From contig NZ_BCYR01000005.1 in the NCBI RefSeq assembly GCF_001598295.1, positions 62,001 through 126,000 on the forward strand: a stretch of DNA of 64,000 nucleotides, given 5' to 3'. The notes under the pieces were generated by a model. The model ran no database searches. It was not told the DNA's origin and saw nothing but the letters and a program-made list of their open reading frames with translations. The position numbers and the translations under genes were made by a program. Shown piece after piece: positions 8,474 through 18,425 of this stretch (the first letter of the stretch is position 1; each line of letters opens with the position of its first letter). The stretch is from Klebsiella ornithinolytica NBRC 105727 = ATCC 31898. GTDB taxonomy: Bacteria > Pseudomonadota > Gammaproteobacteria > Enterobacterales > Enterobacteriaceae.

Positions 8474-10780
8474 GTGGAACACCATTCAGGCGATTTTAGC
8501 GTCGTGGTTCGCGATGTTCGTCAGTACAGTCAACAGGATAGCGATGCCTTAACGTTGCTGTGGGTGCTGGAAGGCCGCGTCGGGCTGCATGACGGCGATC
8601 TCCGTCAGCAGCTGGATACTGACGACCTGGCGATAGTGAACCGTCATCAGCGCTGGAGCCTGACCGCCGCCGCCGCCAATGCGGTGATGCTGTTGACCCT
8701 GCCTTATGGCTGGCTGACGCGTCTTGACGGTGATTTTTTCGCCGTTGACTACCAGGTCACCGACGCCACCCGCGATGCCGATGATAACCTGCGCCATCTG
8801 ATGCGCCAGCTGTTGGTCATTGAACTGGTGAATCACCAGTCCCGCTACCGCCTGGAAGCCAATCGCTGGCTCAGTGAAATTGCCCTGCTGCTGGCTACTC
8901 GCTACACCCGGCCCGTCATCGCCAGGACACAGCGCGGAGCGGAGAAGTGGAGCCGCCGCATTGCCCGGGTGGTGGCGCGGATCGAGGCCAACTATCAGCA
9001 GCGGCTTTCGCTACACGATGTCGCCGCGGCCGAATTTGTCTCCGAAGCCTGGCTATCCAGGCTGTTTCGCAAGGAGGTCGGCGTAAGCTTTGTGCAGTAC
9101 ATTACCGCTCTGCGTCTCAACAAGGCGGCGGAACAGCTCCTCACCACCCGCAAGTCGGTGCAGCAGATTGCCCAGGAGCAGGGGTTCGCCAGCACCCGCA
9201 TCATGAGCGACCTGTTTAAACGGCTGCATGAACTGACGCCGCGTCAGTTTCGCCAGCAGCATCCGCAGAGCCACCAGGAATCCGTCCGTTCACGGATAGG
9301 CCAGGCCGATATCTGGCAGCCGGTAGCCGTGGAGCGCCTCTATGCCCGGCTGAATGAGCCGGAGAAAAACGGCTGGGATAATCCTCCGCCGCGGCTGAAT
9401 CCGCAGCAGACCCGCCAGATTGATCTGCGTCAGCTACCGGGCCGGGCCACGCCATTACGCCATACCCGAATCGTGGTCACCGTGCGCGAACTGGACGATT
9501 TATTACGCGAAGATGTCCGCCGCGAGCTGGAGCGGCTGCACGATACCCTGCCGGTCTATGCGATTGATATTCACGACCCGTTTCTCAGCAGCAGACTGTT
9601 CGCCACCGGCTGGGATGACCCGCAGATGGCAGGCTATGCCTGCTGGTACCAGCTGCAGCAAATTTTCAGCTGGCTGGCCAACATGGGCTGGGGGCTGATT
9701 TTGCATACCGGGCTGACCACCCGCTGCGATCTGCTACAGCGTTTTTTACGCCTCGCCGCGAATCACTTCCCTCCGGCGACGCTTGCCAGCTGGCGATTTG
9801 TCTGGCACTGGTCACCGCAGGCCAGCGAAGAGGCGCGCCAGCACGCCTGGCAACAGCAGCGCGACACGCTGCGGGCGATAGTGCCGCAGTCGCAGCTGGG
9901 GATCTGGCATCGCTTCCCGGAGAGCGCCATTGCTGAAGACACTCTGCTCCGTTCGCCGCTGTTGACCGAAGCCAGTTTTCTCGCCTGTCAGGCCGATGCG
10001 AACGAACTGCTGGATCTGGCCCAGCTCGATAGCAGCAGACTGGCCGCCAGCGAAAACTATCCGGTACATAAACTGCGCCAGATCCATAGCGCCCTGCGCC
10101 AGCGCCAGCTGTCGCTTCCCGTCTGGCTGCTCTCCTGGAATACGTTGACCGGCAACACCCGCGACACCAACGGCCGTTTCTTTCGCGGCGCGCTGTTGAT
10201 GGATAACCTGCTGGGGCTGGCGGATCAGGTGTGGCTGGCCGGGTTCTGGCTCAACTCAGGCCTGCAGGGCGAAGCGCGGGCGAACGGCAAGCTGGATACC
10301 TCGAGCCTGGCGCTGCACTATCTGCACGGCCTCCCGCGTCCGGTTTACTGGGTGCTGTGGCTGTGGCGCCGCCTGCGTGGGGAGGTGCTGGTGAATGACA
10401 AAAATCTGCTGCTGTTACGCCACGGGGAACATTACCAGCTGCTGTTACGTAATACGGTGGTGTTCAATCCCTGGCTCTCCAGCGAAGAGGCTTTTATCCA
10501 ACGCTTCAGCCAGCCCTATAGCGTACAGCTATTGGGGCTGGAGGGCCGCTGGCGGGTTAAACAGCATCTCTTCGATCGCCATCACGGGGCGTTATTCCCG
10601 CTTTTTGACGCCTTCCGCAGCCAGAGCGGGCCGGAAGAAGAGGATTATCACTGGATAATGCACAAAGCCCGCCCGGCGCTGAGCGTCTCAGAAGAGCGGC
10701 AGGAAAACGGCTGGCATGTCGTCGACTCGCTGGAAAGCAACGCCCTGGTTCTCTACGAATTTACCCCGGTAAGTGACTAA
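8474..10780 (+). CDS. AraC-family regulator with C-terminal GH39-like domain
   Basis: The 768-aa protein starts at a GTG with AGGGG upstream. It has an N-terminal cupin-like sensor (about 1-110), an AraC double helix-turn-helix (about 160-260, with LSLHDVAAAEFVSEAWLSRLFRK and KSVQQIAQEQGF), and about 480 further residues. The C-terminal part resembles a GH39-type TIM barrel: the block LLSWNTLTGNTRDTNGRFF followed by a helix and GFWLNSG aligns with the nucleophile strand, but the expected Glu before the aromatic-Asn-Thr is Ser. The barrel is therefore probably a ligand sensor, not an enzyme. It is divergent from the amidohydrolase at 7132-8301. Confidence 0.75.
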   Translation: MEHHSGDFSVVVRDVRQYSQQDSDALTLLWVLEGRVGLHDGDLRQQLDTDDLAIVNRHQRWSLTAAAANAVMLLTLPYGWLTRLDGDFFAVDYQVTDATRDADDNLRHLMRQLLVIELVNHQSRYRLEANRWLSEIALLLATRYTRPVIARTQRGAEKWSRRIARVVARIEANYQQRLSLHDVAAAEFVSEAWLSRLFRKEVGVSFVQYITALRLNKAAEQLLTTRKSVQQIAQEQGFASTRIMSDLFKRLHELTPRQFRQQHPQSHQESVRSRIGQADIWQPVAVERLYARLNEPEKNGWDNPPPRLNPQQTRQIDLRQLPGRATPLRHTRIVVTVRELDDLLREDVRRELERLHDTLPVYAIDIHDPFLSSRLFATGWDDPQMAGYACWYQLQQIFSWLANMGWGLILHTGLTTRCDLLQRFLRLAANHFPPATLASWRFVWHWSPQASEEARQHAWQQQRDTLRAIVPQSQLGIWHRFPESAIAEDTLLRSPLLTEASFLACQADANELLDLAQLDSSRLAASENYPVHKLRQIHSALRQRQLSLPVWLLSWNTLTGNTRDTNGRFFRGALLMDNLLGLADQVWLAGFWLNSGLQGEARANGKLDTSSLALHYLHGLPRPVYWVLWLWRRLRGEVLVNDKNLLLLRHGEHYQLLLRNTVVFNPWLSSEEAFIQRFSQPYSVQLLGLEGRWRVKQHLFDRHHGALFPLFDAFRSQSGPEEEDYHWIMHKARPALSVSEERQENGWHVVDSLESNALVLYEFTPVSD

Positions 10781-11624
10781 CCTCTCCACCATCAGATAAC
10801 GGCGTTCCCTGTTTTACCCAATCATGGATTTTCACCCGGCTCTCCTCGGTTGCCGGGTTAAATACCATCATGGTGAGGTCCGGGCGGCCATCAACGGTAA
10901 AGGTGGAAAACTCCAGCTCAATCATACCAAGCTGCGGATGATGCATGCGCTTAAAGCCTTCGCCCTGCCCGGCCACATCATTGCTGCGCCAGAAGGTGTC
11001 AAATTCCGGGCTCTGACGGCAGAGTTCGGCGATGAGCCGTTCGTTTTCCGGCGATGCGCCTACCCGGGCAACATCGGCACGAAAGGCGCTGACGATAAGG
11101 CGGGCAACGGACGACCAGTCTTCCAGCGCGCTGCGCGCAGAGCGGTGGGTAAACAGGCGACGGAGAATATTACGTTCGGCGGGCGCCAGCCGGCCGTAGT
11201 CGGTCAGGACACGGGCGGCGGCATCATTCCACGCAATCACGTCCCAGGCGACGGTTTTGACGATCGCTGGAACGGGGAAGGCATCCAGCACCCGCTGTAA
11301 ACGCGGGGTAATGTCGTCGGAGACAATCAGCCGGGTTTCCGGCGGATGGCCAAATGCCAGAATAAACAGGTGTTCACGCTCCGGCGTTGTCAGCCTTAAT
11401 CCACCGGCAATACGGCCCAGCACTTCCCGGGATGGCGCTCCGCCGCGCCCCTGTTCCAGCCAGGTGTACCAGGTGGGGCTGATATTTGCCAGCTGAGCAA
11501 CCTCTTCGCGCCGGAGCCCGGGCGTGCGCCGACGGCCTGGCGTGAAGCCAAATGTTGCCGGATCGAGCCGTAAACGCCGCGCCCGCAGAAATTCACCCAA
11601 TGCATACGTTGAAGAGTCGCTCAT
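10761..11624 (-). CDS. XRE-family regulator with MmyB-like ligand domain
   Basis: This is a 287-aa regulator. The N-terminal helix-turn-helix (residues about 10-80) has the actinobacterial-style block GRRRTPGLRREEVAQLANISPTWYTWLEQGR, and the C-terminal MmyB-type PAS-like domain (about 105-275) contains VIAWNDAAARVL and IELEFSTFTVDGRPDLTMMVFNP. Such regulators usually repress a neighbouring dehydrogenase or reductase gene. It is divergent from the NAD(P)-binding gene at 11722, which is the obvious target. Its 3' end overlaps the convergent AraC gene by 20 bases. Confidence 0.85.
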   Translation of the reverse strand: MSDSSTYALGEFLRARRLRLDPATFGFTPGRRRTPGLRREEVAQLANISPTWYTWLEQGRGGAPSREVLGRIAGGLRLTTPEREHLFILAFGHPPETRLIVSDDITPRLQRVLDAFPVPAIVKTVAWDVIAWNDAAARVLTDYGRLAPAERNILRRLFTHRSARSALEDWSSVARLIVSAFRADVARVGASPENERLIAELCRQSPEFDTFWRSNDVAGQGEGFKRMHHPQLGMIELEFSTFTVDGRPDLTMMVFNPATEESRVKIHDWVKQGTPLSDGGEVSHLPG

Positions 11625-11721
11625 ACTCAGCCTGTTAGTCTTTATACCCTGATAATGTCTCTACTTTTATCGTATCGCGTTAAGACTACCATAGCCTGGA
11701 TACTCATTCTGGAGGCAGGTT

Positions 11722-12612
11722 ATGCGAATTTTTCTCACCGGCGCGAGCGGATTTATCGGCTCACGTATTCTCAGCGAACTGCTGGCCGCCGGGCACCAGG
11801 TCACCGGCCTGGCGCGTTCAGAGGCCAGCGCCCTCGCGCTGCAGACGGCAGGCGCAGAAGTGCAGTACGGAAGCCTGGAAGATCCGGACTCGCTGCTGGC
11901 GGCGGTCGCCCGCTGCGATGCGGTGATCCACACCGCTTTCGATCATGATTTCAGCCGCTTTGTGGAAAACTGCGAAAAAGACCACCGCGTTATTCTCGCC
12001 ATCGGCGCGGCGTTGAAAGGCAGCCGGCGGCCGCTCATCATCACCTCCGGTACCGCCATGGGTGACATCGGTAACGGACTACCCGCCAGTGAAATGCACT
12101 TCAACCCCGGGCACCCGAACCCGCGCGTCGCCTCAGAGCGTGCGGGAAACCGGCTGCTGGATGCCGGGGTTGATGTCCGGGTGGTGCGACTGCCTCAGGT
12201 GCATGACACCACCCGCCAGGGCTTATTGACCTATTACATCGCGCAGGCGGCAGAAAAAGGGGTCGTGGCCGTGGTCGGCGAGGGGAATAACTGCTGGTCG
12301 GCCGCCCACATCAGCGATGTTGCCGCGCTGTATCTGCGGGTACTGGAACAAGGTCTGGCCGGCAGGCGCTATCATGCCGTTGATGAAGAGGCGATCCCCT
12401 CTCTGCGCATCGCCGAGGCGGTGGCGGAGAAACTGCACCTGCCGCTGCAGTCCCTGAGCGCCGATCGCGCGGCGGCCCACTTTGGCTGGTTTGCCGCCTT
12501 CGCCGGCATGGATTTACGCGCAACCTCGGTCTGGACCCGTCAGCAGCTGAACTGGCGGCCCACCGGCCCGGGCCTGCTGGACGATCTGCGTCGCCTGAAT
12601 CACGATAAGTGA
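11722..12612 (+). CDS. NAD(P)-binding SDR/epimerase-type reductase
   Basis: This 296-aa extended or atypical SDR has an N-terminal dinucleotide-binding glycine motif (TGASGFIGSRI, residues 6-16), a GGAGG ribosome site before the ATG, and an active-site-like region around ITSGTAMGDIG. The canonical YxxxK is not evident, which is common in the atypical SDR subgroup. The substrate is unknown. The gene is divergent from the XRE/MmyB repressor and ends about 20 bp before a terminator-like hairpin. Confidence 0.8.
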   Translation: MRIFLTGASGFIGSRILSELLAAGHQVTGLARSEASALALQTAGAEVQYGSLEDPDSLLAAVARCDAVIHTAFDHDFSRFVENCEKDHRVILAIGAALKGSRRPLIITSGTAMGDIGNGLPASEMHFNPGHPNPRVASERAGNRLLDAGVDVRVVRLPQVHDTTRQGLLTYYIAQAAEKGVVAVVGEGNNCWSAAHISDVAALYLRVLEQGLAGRRYHAVDEEAIPSLRIAEAVAEKLHLPLQSLSADRAAAHFGWFAAFAGMDLRATSVWTRQQLNWRPTGPGLLDDLRRLNHDK

Positions 12613-12630
12613 CAATGTCACCAAAAAGGC

Positions 12631-12672
12631 GGCCGTATGCTTAGCGCGCGCTGAGCCGGCGGCCCTTTTTTT
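12631..12672 (+). terminator. Intrinsic terminator after the SDR gene
   Basis: An outer GGCCG/CGGCC pairing encloses a strong inner stem with CTTAGC and GCTGAG arms and a GCGC loop, followed by TTTTTTT at 12666-12672. It lies 18 bp past the SDR stop codon. Confidence 0.6.
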
Positions 12673-12776
12673 ATCTCGCCGCCCGGATAAATTTGTCAGA
12701 CAAAATTGATGGGCCACGCATTTTCTCCGCCGGGAGCGGAATAAGGTAGTTGCGGTACTCCATCGAGGATAAAACC

Positions 12777-13091
12777 GTGAAAAAATTACTGATATGTTGC
12801 CTGTCCGGCGAGACAGCGAACATCTTAGCGAAGAAAATGCAAAAAATAGCGGATGCGCAGGGTTTGAATCTGTTAATTAGCGCCGTAGGCCTGGAGAATG
12901 TGTTTAGCGTTGCCCCGGCCTACAACGCCGTATTAGTGGCGCCGCATATTCAATATAAAAGGGATGAGATCGCTAACGTGCTGCAAGACCAACAGGAGAT
13001 TGCGGTTATTGAGAGCCTGCCCTACGCCGCATTCAACGGCGACAGCGTGCTTAAATTTGCGCTGGCCAATCTGTCGCAATCGCTCACCTGA
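12777..13091 (+). CDS. PTS IIB-like protein (lactose/cellobiose type), orphan
   Basis: This is a 104-aa protein starting at a GTG with GAGG eight bases upstream. The N-terminal CCLSGETANILAKKM resembles the phosphocysteine loop of ChbB/LacB-type IIB domains (CxxGxST), with Cys8 as the likely phospho-acceptor and T13 in place of the usual ST pair. No IIA or IIC gene is adjacent. It could serve a transporter elsewhere, or act as a phosphorylation sink or regulator. Confidence 0.7.
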   Translation: MKKLLICCLSGETANILAKKMQKIADAQGLNLLISAVGLENVFSVAPAYNAVLVAPHIQYKRDEIANVLQDQQEIAVIESLPYAAFNGDSVLKFALANLSQSLT

Positions 13092-13265
13092 CAGAGCATG
13101 AAACAATGCGGGTAAGTCGCAGACGGCCGGCCCGCATTATCCCGCATCGTCGGTATTGAATGACCCCCGGCGCTCCCGCCCTCCGAGTTAATTATTTGTA
13201 ACTGGTAAGATGTGCCAATGTGAATTATAGTCTGCGCATCATCGTTCAATGGACTGAAAACGCAC

Positions 13266-13550
13266 ATGATTCCGGTTAATATTCATACTCTTAGTCGCTA
13301 TGCGGCCCATGTCAGCCTGACCCACACGATGAAAAACCATCGTTCGCCCGCCCTCTCCGTAATGATGATCTTCTCCGATTTATGTATCCGTTCAACCCTG
13401 GATTCCTACAGCGAACAGGGCTGGGAAATTAGCGAGAAGTGCAGCGGACTGGTTCTGCGCAGCTTTGTTGCCACCCATCGGGGTGGGATGGCGATCGAAA
13501 TCACGCCAAAGGATTATATCGGTCGATATAACCGCTTACTTCCGCTGTAA
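13266..13550 (+). CDS. Hypothetical small protein (doubtful)
   Basis: This is an open frame of 94 aa (MIPVNIHTLSRYAAHV...) ending at 13550 in the gap between the PTS IIB gene and sapA. I do not recognise it. It has no clear Shine-Dalgarno; an internal ATG at 13329 (MKNHRSPAL) is an alternative start. No membrane segment or signal peptide is evident. Codon use is mixed, and it may be a decayed or non-coding frame. Confidence 0.3.
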   Translation: MIPVNIHTLSRYAAHVSLTHTMKNHRSPALSVMMIFSDLCIRSTLDSYSEQGWEISEKCSGLVLRSFVATHRGGMAIEITPKDYIGRYNRLLPL

Positions 13551-13949
13551 GCGTCGGTGAATTAACAGCTAACTGGAGAAAGTGGCAATAAAAAGATACC
13601 ATGTTTCATTATCCGCCATACACCGCATGAATATGCTGAGAAGCGCCTAAAAGAGCACCATACCCTCAGGTTTTTGATGAATATCAATCCACAGCTCCCT
13701 TTGCAGCATCACGATCGGCGCAACCCGTGCTCTCGTACGCTTTGTCCGTTTATTCAGGGAGATGGAGGATAAAAACGCCTGGTGGTTTTACGAGGTATAC
13801 TCGAAGTAGCGGTGTGGTATGCATTCGAACCTGCGGAACAGCACGGCGGCGCAGCCGTCGTGATATTGTCCCTGTGAGCGTTGAAGGTGATGGAATATGT
13901 CATTCAATATTAATAAGATAGAGCACCGCTCTATCATCATAAAAACATT
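13551..13949. other. Non-coding stretch before sapA
   Basis: This roughly 400-bp, relatively AT-rich region holds no gene I can support. A perfect eight-base stem (GATAGAGC, loop ACC, GCTCTATC; 13917-13935) lies 14 bases before the sapA ATG. The sapA promoter is presumably here, but I could not pick a convincing -35/-10 pair. Confidence 0.5.
13917..13935 (+). promoter_or_regulatory. Hairpin in the sapA leader
   Basis: Perfect arms GATAGAGC and GCTCTATC surround the loop ACC, and the structure ends 14 bases before the sapA start. No ordinary Shine-Dalgarno is visible between the hairpin and the ATG. The structure may influence ribosome access or be a protein-binding palindrome. Confidence 0.5.
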
Positions 13950-15593
13950 ATGCGCCTGAAAATATCTTCTCTCCTGGCGGTAGCATCGCTGCTGTGCGGG
14001 CAGGCTGTTGCCGCGCCCACGCTGCCTGCGAATGCCGATATTCGCGATAGCGGCTTTGTTTACTGCGTCAGCGGTCAGGTTAATACCTTTAACCCGCAGA
14101 AAGTCAGCAGCGGTCTGATTGTCGACACGTTAGCCGCCCAGCTGTACGATCGCCTGCTGGATGTCGATCCCTATACCTACCGTCTGGTCCCTGAGCTGGC
14201 CGAAAGCTGGGAAGTCCTGGATAACGGCGCGACTTACCGCTTCCATCTGCGTAGCCACGTCCCTTTCCAGTCGACATCCTGGTTTAAACCCACCCGCGCC
14301 TTTAACGCTGACGATGTGATTTTCACCTTCAGTCGTATTTTTAACCGTGACGATCCGTGGCACAGCGTCAACGGCAGCAGCTTCCCCTATTTCGACAGCT
14401 TACAGTTCGCCGACAGCGTCGAAAGCGTGCGTAAGCTGGACAACCAAACCGTCGAATTTCGCCTGAAGCGCCCGGATGCCTCGTTCCTCTGGCACCTGGC
14501 CACCCACTATGCGTCGGTCATGTCTGCGGAATACGGCGCGCAGTTGACCAAAGCCGATCGTCCGGAACAGCTTGACCGTCAACCGGTCGGTACCGGTCCG
14601 TTCCAGCTGGAAGAGTACCGCGCCGGGCAATACGTGCGCCTGCAGCGCCATCCGGATTACTGGCGCGGCAAACCGCTGATGCCGCAGGTGGTGGTCGACC
14701 TCGGTTCCGGCGGTACCGGCCGCTTGTCGAAACTGCTCACCGGGGAGTGCGATGTTCTGGCCTGGCCTGCCGCCAGCCAGTTGACCATTTTACGCGACGA
14801 TCCCCGTCTGCGTCTGACGCTACGCCCGGGAATGAATATCGCCTGGCTGGCGTTCAATACCGCCCGGCCGCCGCTGGATAAACCGGAAGTTCGCCATGCG
14901 CTGGCGCTGGCTATCAACAACCAACGCCTGATGCAGTCTATTTATTACGGTACGGCGGAAACCGCCGCGTCGATGTTGCCGCGCGCCTCGTGGGCCTACG
15001 ATAACGACGCTAAAATTACCGAATACAATCCAAAAGAAGCGCGCGAGCGGCTCAAAGCGCTGGGGCTGGAAAAGCTGACGCTCAAGCTCTGGGTGCCCAC
15101 CAGCTCACAGGCCTGGAACCCCAGCCCGCTGAAAACCGCCGAGCTGATTCAGGCGGACATGGCGCAAATTGGCGTGAAGGTGATTATTGTGCCGGTCGAA
15201 GGCCGTTTCCAGGAGGCCAGGCTGATGGACATGAACCACGATCTGACGCTCTCCGGTTGGGCCACGGACAGCAACGACCCGGATAGTTTTTTCCGCCCGC
15301 TGCTGAGCTGTGCGGCCATTGCCTCACAGACCAACTTCGCCCACTGGTGCAATCGCGAATTTGACGAGGTATTGCAAAAGGCCCTGCGCTCGCAGCAGCT
15401 GGCGTCGCGCATTGAAGCCTATAAAGAGGCGCAGCATATCCTGGCCCGCGACCTGCCGGTGCTGCCGCTGGCGTCATCGCTGCGTCTGCAGGCCTACCGC
15501 TATGATATGAAAGGTCTGATACTGAGTCCGTTTGGCAACGCTTCCTTTGCGGGCGTCTCGCGGGAGAAAAAAGACGAGGTGAAAAAACCATGA
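13950..15593 (+). CDS. sapA: SapA, periplasmic peptide-binding protein
   Basis: SapA is the solute-binding protein of the Sap ABC system, linked to antimicrobial-peptide resistance and to putrescine/haem-type transport in relatives. The 547-aa protein has a Sec signal peptide (cleavage after about residue 21, [10 protein letters not shown]) and an SBP_bac_5 fold typical of oligopeptide-binding proteins ([38 protein letters not shown]). The start ATG overlaps no other gene. It is the first gene of sapABCDF; its stop overlaps the sapB start by four bases. Confidence 0.95.
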   Translation: MRLKISSLLAVASLLCGQAVAAPTLPANADIRDSGFVYCVSGQVNTFNPQKVSSGLIVDTLAAQLYDRLLDVDPYTYRLVPELAESWEVLDNGATYRFHLRSHVPFQSTSWFKPTRAFNADDVIFTFSRIFNRDDPWHSVNGSSFPYFDSLQFADSVESVRKLDNQTVEFRLKRPDASFLWHLATHYASVMSAEYGAQLTKADRPEQLDRQPVGTGPFQLEEYRAGQYVRLQRHPDYWRGKPLMPQVVVDLGSGGTGRLSKLLTGECDVLAWPAASQLTILRDDPRLRLTLRPGMNIAWLAFNTARPPLDKPEVRHALALAINNQRLMQSIYYGTAETAASMLPRASWAYDNDAKITEYNPKEARERLKALGLEKLTLKLWVPTSSQAWNPSPLKTAELIQADMAQIGVKVIIVPVEGRFQEARLMDMNHDLTLSGWATDSNDPDSFFRPLLSCAAIASQTNFAHWCNREFDEVLQKALRSQQLASRIEAYKEAQHILARDLPVLPLASSLRLQAYRYDMKGLILSPFGNASFAGVSREKKDEVKKP

Positions 15594-16555
15594 TTATTTT
15601 TACCCTGCGCCGCCTGCTGCTGCTGCTGGTCACCCTCTTTTTCCTGACCTTCGTCGGCTTCAGCCTGAGCTATTTTACCCCCCACGCCCCGCTGCAGGGC
15701 GCGTCGCTGTGGAACGCCTGGCAGTTTTGGTTCAGCGGGCTGTTGCACTGGGACTTCGGGGTCTCCAGCATTAACGGTCAGCTGATTTCCGAACAGCTGA
15801 AAGAGGTTTTCCCTGCCACCATGGAGCTGTGTATCCTCGCGTTTGGCTTCGCGCTGCTGGTGGGTATCCCCGTCGGTATGCTGGCGGGGATTATGCGCAA
15901 CAAGTGGCCCGATACGCTGATCAGCGCCCTCGCGCTGCTTGGCTTCTCGATTCCCGTGTTCTGGCTGGCGCTGCTGCTGACGCTCTTTTTCTCTCTGACC
16001 CTCGGCTGGTTCCCGGTCTCCGGGCGCTTCGACCTGCTGTACGAAGTGAAAACGGTTACCGGTTTTGCGCTGATTGACGCCTGGCTGTCCGATTCGCCGT
16101 GGCGCCATGAGATGATCGTCAGCGCCGTTCGCCATATGGTGCTGCCGGTACTGACGCTGGCGGTCGCCCCCACCACCGAAGTGATCCGCCTGATGCGCAT
16201 CAGCACCAGCGAAGTGTATGACACCAACTACGTGAAGGCGGCGGCTACCCGCGGCGTGTCGCGACGTACGATTTTACACCGCCACGTGCTGCACAACGCT
16301 CTGCCGCCGGTGATCCCACGTCTTGGGCTGCAGTTTTCAACCATGCTGACCCTGGCGATGATCACTGAAATGGTGTTCAGCTGGCCGGGGCTCGGTCGCT
16401 GGTTGATAAACGCGATTCGCCAGCAGGATTACGCCGCCATTTCGGCCGGCGTGATGGTCATTGGCGCACTGGTGATTACCGTCAACGTGATATCAGATAT
16501 TCTGGGTGCGATGGCTAACCCGCTGAAACATAAGGAATGGTATGCCCTACGATAG
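15590..16555 (+). CDS. sapB: SapB, Sap ABC transporter permease
   Basis: This 321-aa inner-membrane permease of the DppB/OppB family has an N-terminal anchor helix ([21 protein letters not shown]) followed by about five more helices. The EAA-type loop that contacts the ATPase is visible near residues 218-245 ([29 protein letters not shown]). It pairs with SapC. It is coupled to sapA by ATGA and overlaps sapC by 14 bases. Confidence 0.95.
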   Translation: MIIFTLRRLLLLLVTLFFLTFVGFSLSYFTPHAPLQGASLWNAWQFWFSGLLHWDFGVSSINGQLISEQLKEVFPATMELCILAFGFALLVGIPVGMLAGIMRNKWPDTLISALALLGFSIPVFWLALLLTLFFSLTLGWFPVSGRFDLLYEVKTVTGFALIDAWLSDSPWRHEMIVSAVRHMVLPVLTLAVAPTTEVIRLMRISTSEVYDTNYVKAAATRGVSRRTILHRHVLHNALPPVIPRLGLQFSTMLTLAMITEMVFSWPGLGRWLINAIRQQDYAAISAGVMVIGALVITVNVISDILGAMANPLKHKEWYALR

Positions 16556-17432
16556 TGTGTATCTGGAAAAGCGTCCGCCCGGGGCGCTGCGTACCGTCTG
16601 GCGAAAATTCTACGGCGACACGACTGCGATGATCGGCCTGTACGGCTGCGCGGGTCTGGTGCTGCTGTGCGTCTTCGGCGGCTGGTTTGCCCCTTATGGT
16701 ATCGATCAGCAGTTTCTTGGCTACCAGCTGTTGCCGCCGTCATGGTCGCGCTATGGCGAAGTGTCGTTCTTCCTCGGGACCGACGATCTCGGTCGCGATG
16801 TATTGAGCCGTCTGCTGAGCGGCGCGGCGCCGACCGTCGGCGGCGCTTTTGTCGTCACCTTCGCGGCGACGCTGTTTGGCCTGGTGCTCGGCGTCGTCGC
16901 CGGCTCAACCCATGGCCTGCTGTCGGCGATGTTGAACCATATCCTCGATACCCTGCTGTCGATTCCGTCGCTGCTGCTGGCCATTATTGTCGTGGCTTTC
17001 GCCGGGCCGCATCTGAGCCACGCGATGTTCGCCGTCTGGCTGGCGCTGCTGCCGCGTATCGTGCGTTCGGTCTACAGCATGGTGCATGATGAGCTGGAAA
17101 AAGAGTACGTCATCGCCGCCCGTCTCGACGGCGCGTCGACATTAAATATTCTCTGGTTTGCGGTGCTGCCGAATATCGCCTCCGGGCTGGTCACGGAGAT
17201 CACCCGCGCATTATCCATGGCGATTCTCGATATCGCTGCCCTGGGCTTTCTCGACCTCGGCGCCCAGCTTCCCTCCCCGGAATGGGGGGCGATGCTGGGC
17301 GACGCGCTGGAGCTGATTTACGTCGCGCCATGGACGGTAATGCTGCCCGGTGCGGCGATTATGATTAGCGTCCTGTTGGTCAACCTGCTGGGCGACGGGA
17401 TCCGCCGCGCCATTATCGCCGGGGTGGAATAA
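16542..17432 (+). CDS. sapC: SapC, Sap ABC transporter permease
   Basis: This 296-aa DppC/OppC-type permease has six predicted membrane helices. The periplasmic-side [17 protein letters not shown] typical of this family is present (residues about 78-94), as is the ATPase-contacting EAA loop ([29 protein letters not shown]). It starts within sapB and its stop shares one base with the sapD start (TAATG). Confidence 0.95.
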   Translation: MPYDSVYLEKRPPGALRTVWRKFYGDTTAMIGLYGCAGLVLLCVFGGWFAPYGIDQQFLGYQLLPPSWSRYGEVSFFLGTDDLGRDVLSRLLSGAAPTVGGAFVVTFAATLFGLVLGVVAGSTHGLLSAMLNHILDTLLSIPSLLLAIIVVAFAGPHLSHAMFAVWLALLPRIVRSVYSMVHDELEKEYVIAARLDGASTLNILWFAVLPNIASGLVTEITRALSMAILDIAALGFLDLGAQLPSPEWGAMLGDALELIYVAPWTVMLPGAAIMISVLLVNLLGDGIRRAIIAGVE

Positions 17433-18424
17433 TGCCGTTACTTGATATTCGCAACCTGACCATTGAGTTCAAAACCAACGAGGGCTGGGTCAAAGCCGTC
17501 GACCGCGTCAGCCTGACCCTTGCGGAAGGTGAGATTCGCGGCCTGGTGGGCGAATCCGGCTCCGGTAAAAGTTTAATTGCCAAAGCGATCTGTGGCGTCA
17601 CCAAAGACAACTGGCGGGTCACCGCCGACCGTATGCGTTTCGATGATATCGATCTCTTACGCCTTTCCAGCCGCGAACGCCGCAAGCTGATTGGCCACAA
17701 CGTGTCGATGATTTTTCAGGAGCCACAGTCCTGTCTCGATCCGTCGGAGCGTATCGGCCTGCAGTTAATGCAGAATATCCCCGGCTGGACCTTTAAAGGC
17801 CGCTGGTGGCAGCGTATCGGCTGGCGAAAACGCCGGGCCATCGAACTGCTGCATCGTGTCGGGATTAAAGATCACAAAGACGCCATGCGCAGTTTTCCCT
17901 ACGAATTAACCGACGGGGAGTGTCAGAAGGTGATGATTGCCATCGCCCTCGCCAACCAGCCGCGTCTGCTGATCGCCGATGAGCCGACCAACGCCATGGA
18001 ACCAACAACCCAGGCGCAAATCATCCGCCTGCTTACGCGTCTGAATCAGAACAATAACACCACCATTTTGCTGATCAGCCACGATATGCAGATGCTCAGC
18101 AAATGGGCGGATAAAATCAATGTCATGTACTGCGGACAAACGGTAGAAACGGCGCCCAGCGAAGAGCTGGTGACAACGCCTCATCATCCGTATACCCAGG
18201 CATTAATCCGCGCGATCCCGGATTTTGGCAGCGCGCTCCCGCATAAAAGCCGCCTGAATACGCTGCCGGGAGCCATCCCTCTGCTCGAGCAGCTGCCGAT
18301 CGGCTGCCGTCTTGGACCGCGGTGCCCCTACGCGCAGCGTGAATGCATTGAAACGCCGCGCCTGACCGGAGCCAGAACGCATCTGTACGCCTGTCATTTC
18401 CCGCTAAACATGGAGAAAGAGTGA
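17432..18424 (+). CDS. sapD: SapD, Sap ABC transporter ATPase
   Basis: This 330-aa ABC ATPase has Walker A GESGSGKS (residues about 40-47), Walker B LLIADEPT and the H-loop LLISHD. Its signature loop reads ELTDGECQK rather than LSGGQ, a deviation I recall as general in SapD proteins. The C-terminal oligopeptide-transporter extension with clustered cysteines ([16 protein letters not shown], then CHFP) is present. SapD also supports Trk potassium uptake in E. coli. One base separates it from sapF. Confidence 0.95.
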   Translation: MPLLDIRNLTIEFKTNEGWVKAVDRVSLTLAEGEIRGLVGESGSGKSLIAKAICGVTKDNWRVTADRMRFDDIDLLRLSSRERRKLIGHNVSMIFQEPQSCLDPSERIGLQLMQNIPGWTFKGRWWQRIGWRKRRAIELLHRVGIKDHKDAMRSFPYELTDGECQKVMIAIALANQPRLLIADEPTNAMEPTTQAQIIRLLTRLNQNNNTTILLISHDMQMLSKWADKINVMYCGQTVETAPSEELVTTPHHPYTQALIRAIPDFGSALPHKSRLNTLPGAIPLLEQLPIGCRLGPRCPYAQRECIETPRLTGARTHLYACHFPLNMEKE

Positions 18425-18425
18425 A

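Noticed and set aside
13727-13921. 64-aa frame upstream of sapA
   Set aside because: It has no ribosome site, no homology and atypical composition; it lies in the presumed sapA control region.
15500-16135. 211-aa minus-strand frame opposite sapA/sapB, and similar long antisense frames (e.g. 49048-50304, 56314-57498, 57633-58883)
   Set aside because: They are shadows of strongly coding, GC-rich genes on the other strand, with no family motifs.
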